From Blastomussa wellsi (lineage: Eukaryota > Cnidaria > Anthozoa > Scleractinia > Plerogyridae): DNA of 64,000 nucleotides. Location of the stretch: positions 24,253,378 through 24,317,377 of the forward strand of contig OX393561.1 in the NCBI GenBank assembly GCA_947652115.1. Reading direction: 5' to 3'. A program made the translations under genes and the position numbers. Positions 61,550 through 64,000 of this stretch are shown here, one piece after another (the stretch's first letter is position 1; each line of letters begins with the position of its first letter). The notes below the pieces were generated by a model. That model did no database searches and was not told the DNA's origin. It worked only from the letters and a program-made list of their open reading frames with translations.

Positions 61550-64000
61550 TTAACCCTTTAACCCTTTGGTGACTGCCCTAAAAATGGCCATTTTTGACCT
61601 GTTGTAATTAACAAGGCCTAGCTCTGGCTATATTCAACCAATTTTGCTATGCTGTATGTCGTTTTAAAGCTAATTGCATGGACTTCAAGACTGTGGTGAT
61701 TTTTCTTAATTGTCTATTTTAATGAATTAATTTATGCTAATTTATTCTACTAATTATGTCACACAACACACATTTTTTTGAAGTAAATGGTCTATAACTT
61801 TTGCTGCTTACATAGGATTAAAAACTGTTGAAAGAAAAGTTTTTGCTCATCATATAATGAGTCTTTCCTGAAAATGTGAATGAATTTGAATGAAAAACAA
61901 AAAAGTTATGCTTATTTCTTTCGGGTGCCTTCACAGACTATTTTGCCTTTACTCTACATTTTGAGATATGGCCGATGCAAGTGCATGTCTTCCAAGGAAG
62001 TTAAACAAAAAATTAATATCACTTATAAAAAACAAATAACTTGAATATTATAACATCCAGTTAACAAAAATATACACCTGCATGCACCACAGCCGGACAC
62101 GCAAACCCCTAAAAACCACTAGGTGGAAAACGGGGATCGTGTACCCCCAACCTGTGCTATGATGCTACCTTTGGGGTTTCAAGGTGCCTTAACTTAAAAA
62201 GAACAATCTTATAACAATTCAAAATGTCTACATAAAGTCATTTAGGGTGTGGGTAGTCCTTGCTGTGCCATATTTCAAAGCAGTTTTTATCTGGTAGGCA
62301 GTGAAGATGAACATTACATTGTGGTGCTTTACAGTATGTTTTGACTTTCTGCTCCTTCTTTGTAGCTGCATAGCAAACTTTGCAGTTCTTCCCCTTTTCA
62401 GAAAAATTAAGCATATGAAAAGTTTCAAACTCTCCAGGTTCCCTTTTTGGGGGCTTGAACACTGGGGGTGGTCCATACTCTTCCAGGCCTGCAAGCTGTC
62501 TCACAAGTTCCTCCCGAAACTCTGCAATGGCAAACTTTTGAGGTCGCTTGAGTGCTTCTTCGTCAGGGTGTTCTGCACGATGAAGTTGAAACAAGATGTA
62601 ACTGTTGACAATAGCTATGTCAATCATGTGGAAAAATAATGTTTTCCACCACCTCATACACTTTCGAAGAGCACAGTTCTTTGCAATAATTTGATCAGAG
62701 CGGTCAACTGCATTCATGTAGTTATTGTACTGATCAATTGCTTTAGGCTGTTTTACATTGATGTTTCTCCATGCATTGCCTACTTTTTCTTTTCTAGAAA
62801 CCATAACAAAGTCATTTGCATTTGCAATTGAAGTCAGAACAGTGACTGGTCGGTTGTCCTTCCATTGTTGAGCAAGACAAACTCCATCTCTCTCCCACCT
62901 CATGGTGCCCCGGTCTTTACGTCGTGCCCATTCTTGCCCCTTTTTCATTGACTCAGGAAAGCCCCTTCTGTTTTCAGCAGCTGTACCTGTAGCTGGGATC
63001 AAAACTTGAAACAAATCTTTTACAAGCGTTACAGAAGTATAAAAGTTATCAAAATATAAATGATATCCCTGGTTCATTAGAGGGGTGACAAGTTTCATGA
63101 CAACATCATATCCTAACCCATTTGCACTTATCTCATGTCCTGCATGTCTCCCTATGGAGACATCAAAATCACAGGTGTAACCATTCAAACTATCTGCCAA
63201 AACCCACAGCTTTATTCCCCATTTATTTGGTTTGTTTTTTATGTATTGCCGAATTCCAGACCGATGCTTTGATTTGACCATCCTCTCATCAACAGCAACA
63301 CGTTGAAAAGGTTGGTAGAGGGCCTTACATTTATCCTTGAAAAATTCCAAGAAGCTACTCACCTTTCTCAACTTGTCTTCCTCATCTTCATCACTGGGGT
63401 CAACAACATGGAGCATTGCCATTAGTGCCTTGAATCGATCTCGTGACATTATACTTCGTGCCCACAACCCATGATACAAAGTCTTTGTGCTCCAATACCG
63501 ATGAAATGAACTAACATTTACAAGGCCACAGTACAAAATGAGGGCAATCAATTTTTCTATTTCCTCAGGAGAAGTTTCAATCCAGGCACCATCTTTGTCA
63601 CCATAGTAGGGTTTCTCCCCAATAACTCCCCATGCATAGCTATTTGTATGGGTGCATATGGTTCTAACAAGCTCTGCTGTAAAGAAAAGCTTGAAAAAAT
63701 CCACAGCCCTTGTCATTGCACCTCTTAGCACAGGCAAATTCAGATGTAAACCAGGCTGCCGTCTAGGTGTAAAAGGTGGTATCTGATTTGGTGCATCTGG
63801 ATCATCATAACTCCTCTCCCTGGGTGCAGGTGCAGCTGCACCTGGAGCAGGTGGTGGAATAGTACCCCTACCCCTTCCCCTTCCCCTTCCCCTTCCCCTT
63901 CCCCTACCTCTACCTCTTGCTGGTCTTTGTTGGTGTTGTCGCCTAACTCTTCCTCCTCCTGTTGGCCTTGGTGGTTGCTCTGGAGGAGGATCAGCTGGGT
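61550..64000 (-). mobile_element. piggyBac element, left (3') part, open at the window edge
   Basis: TTAA at 61,550-61,553 is followed by CCCTTTAACCCTTTGGTGAC, the TTAA + CCC start typical of piggyBac ends. The transposase at 62,238 runs toward this end on the minus strand. The other end is outside the window. 61,575-62,237 is non-coding. Confidence 0.7.
62238..64000 (-). CDS. piggyBac transposase with C-terminal zinc finger, 5' incomplete
   Basis: Open from the window edge to TGA, at least 586 residues. N-terminal part: Pro-rich, then about nine Arg-Gly repeats encoded by a GGAAGG/GGTAGA minisatellite (63,866-63,915). Counted from the Met at 63,737, the DDE/D residues are Asp150 (VAVDERMVK), Asp230 (LYFDNFYTS) and Asp345 (MNAVDRSDQ), all conserved. 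RYWSTKTLY and GIKLWVLAD are family motifs. C-terminal Cys/His-rich RING-like finger: CKVCYAAT ... YCKAPQCNVHLHC. The enzyme cuts and pastes at TTAA sites in the nucleus. The true start lies beyond base 64,000. No disabling mutation is seen, so this copy may be active or recently so. Confidence 0.85.
   Translation of the reverse strand, partial: PADPPPEQPPRPTGGGRVRRQHQQRPARGRGRGRGRGRGRGRGRGTIPPPAPGAAAPAPRERSYDDPDAPNQIPPFTPRRQPGLHLNLPVLRGAMTRAVDFFKLFFTAELVRTICTHTNSYAWGVIGEKPYYGDKDGAWIETSPEEIEKLIALILYCGLVNVSSFHRYWSTKTLYHGLWARSIMSRDRFKALMAMLHVVDPSDEDEEDKLRKVSSFLEFFKDKCKALYQPFQRVAVDERMVKSKHRSGIRQYIKNKPNKWGIKLWVLADSLNGYTCDFDVSIGRHAGHEISANGLGYDVVMKLVTPLMNQGYHLYFDNFYTSVTLVKDLFQVLIPATGTAAENRRGFPESMKKGQEWARRKDRGTMRWERDGVCLAQQWKDNRPVTVLTSIANANDFVMVSRKEKVGNAWRNINVKQPKAIDQYNNYMNAVDRSDQIIAKNCALRKCMRWWKTLFFHMIDIAIVNSYILFQLHRAEHPDEEALKRPQKFAIAEFREELVRQLAGLEEYGPPPVFKPPKREPGEFETFHMLNFSEKGKNCKVCYAATKKEQKVKTYCKAPQCNVHLHCLPDKNCFEIWHSKDYPHPK

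Overview
The window looks like animal nuclear DNA, AT-rich and packed with transposons, most likely from an anthozoan cnidarian such as a stony coral. That is an inference. It rests on short GT-AG introns, frequent MITEs and tRNA-derived SINEs, and on gene families I associate with cnidarian genomes: KDZ transposase, SAP-SWIM-YqaJ protein, piggyBac with a C-terminal zinc finger, and a Polinton-like DNA polymerase B. I see no bacterial operon, rRNA, bona fide tRNA gene or CRISPR array.

Layout. 0-13.5 kb: a pogo/Tigger-like end, a deleted inverted copy of the 41.8-46.8 kb element, SINEs, MITEs, a possible spliced gene with a 21-bp coding minisatellite (6.2-7.0 kb), a Tx1/L1-like LINE scrap, and an internally deleted RTE-like LINE lying inside a degenerate repeat array. 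13.6-41.8 kb: one minus-strand KDZ (Kyakuja-Dileera-Zisupton) transposase gene of about 16 exons. It is split by a 19,156-bp Polinton-like element (15,971-35,126) sitting in an intron. That element has TIRs of 444 and 320 bp and a perfect 6-bp target duplication, AACACC. It carries a SINE, an OTU-hAT transposase gene and a CR1-type LINE. 41.8-46.8 kb: a divergent gene with a PIN/XPG-like domain and a CXC tail, broken by frameshifts. 46.9-54.6 kb: a degenerate transposase-like gene split by a full-length Tx1/L1-like LINE (13-bp TSD CGGAGCTACAAGA, poly(A)). 54.6-57.2 kb: a chromodomain gene end, then a second, decayed copy of the Polinton zinc-module array. 57.8-60.9 kb: an intact SAP-SWIM-YqaJ-peptidase gene. 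61.5 kb to the edge: a piggyBac element.

The most unusual part is inside the Polinton-like element. Eight tandem plus-strand reading frames (27.87-30.71 kb), followed by the polymerase, share one fold: an F-box-like 'W-D-x-L-P-E-E-L-K' start, then C-x2-C and W-x-H-x2-C zinc ligands. Several are separated only by a 3' splice acceptor that overlaps the previous stop codon (CAG|ATAA, CAG|ATTGA). This suggests one promoter and leader feeding many alternative acceptors. A matching set of small minus-strand genes leaves the same divergent promoter, and a near-identical divergent promoter (E-box, G6-TAT-C6, CCAAT, TATA at conserved spacing) lies 10 kb away. No integrase, ATPase, capsid or protease gene of a standard Polinton is visible, and the polymerase itself is broken, so this copy is probably dead or was always dependent on another element.
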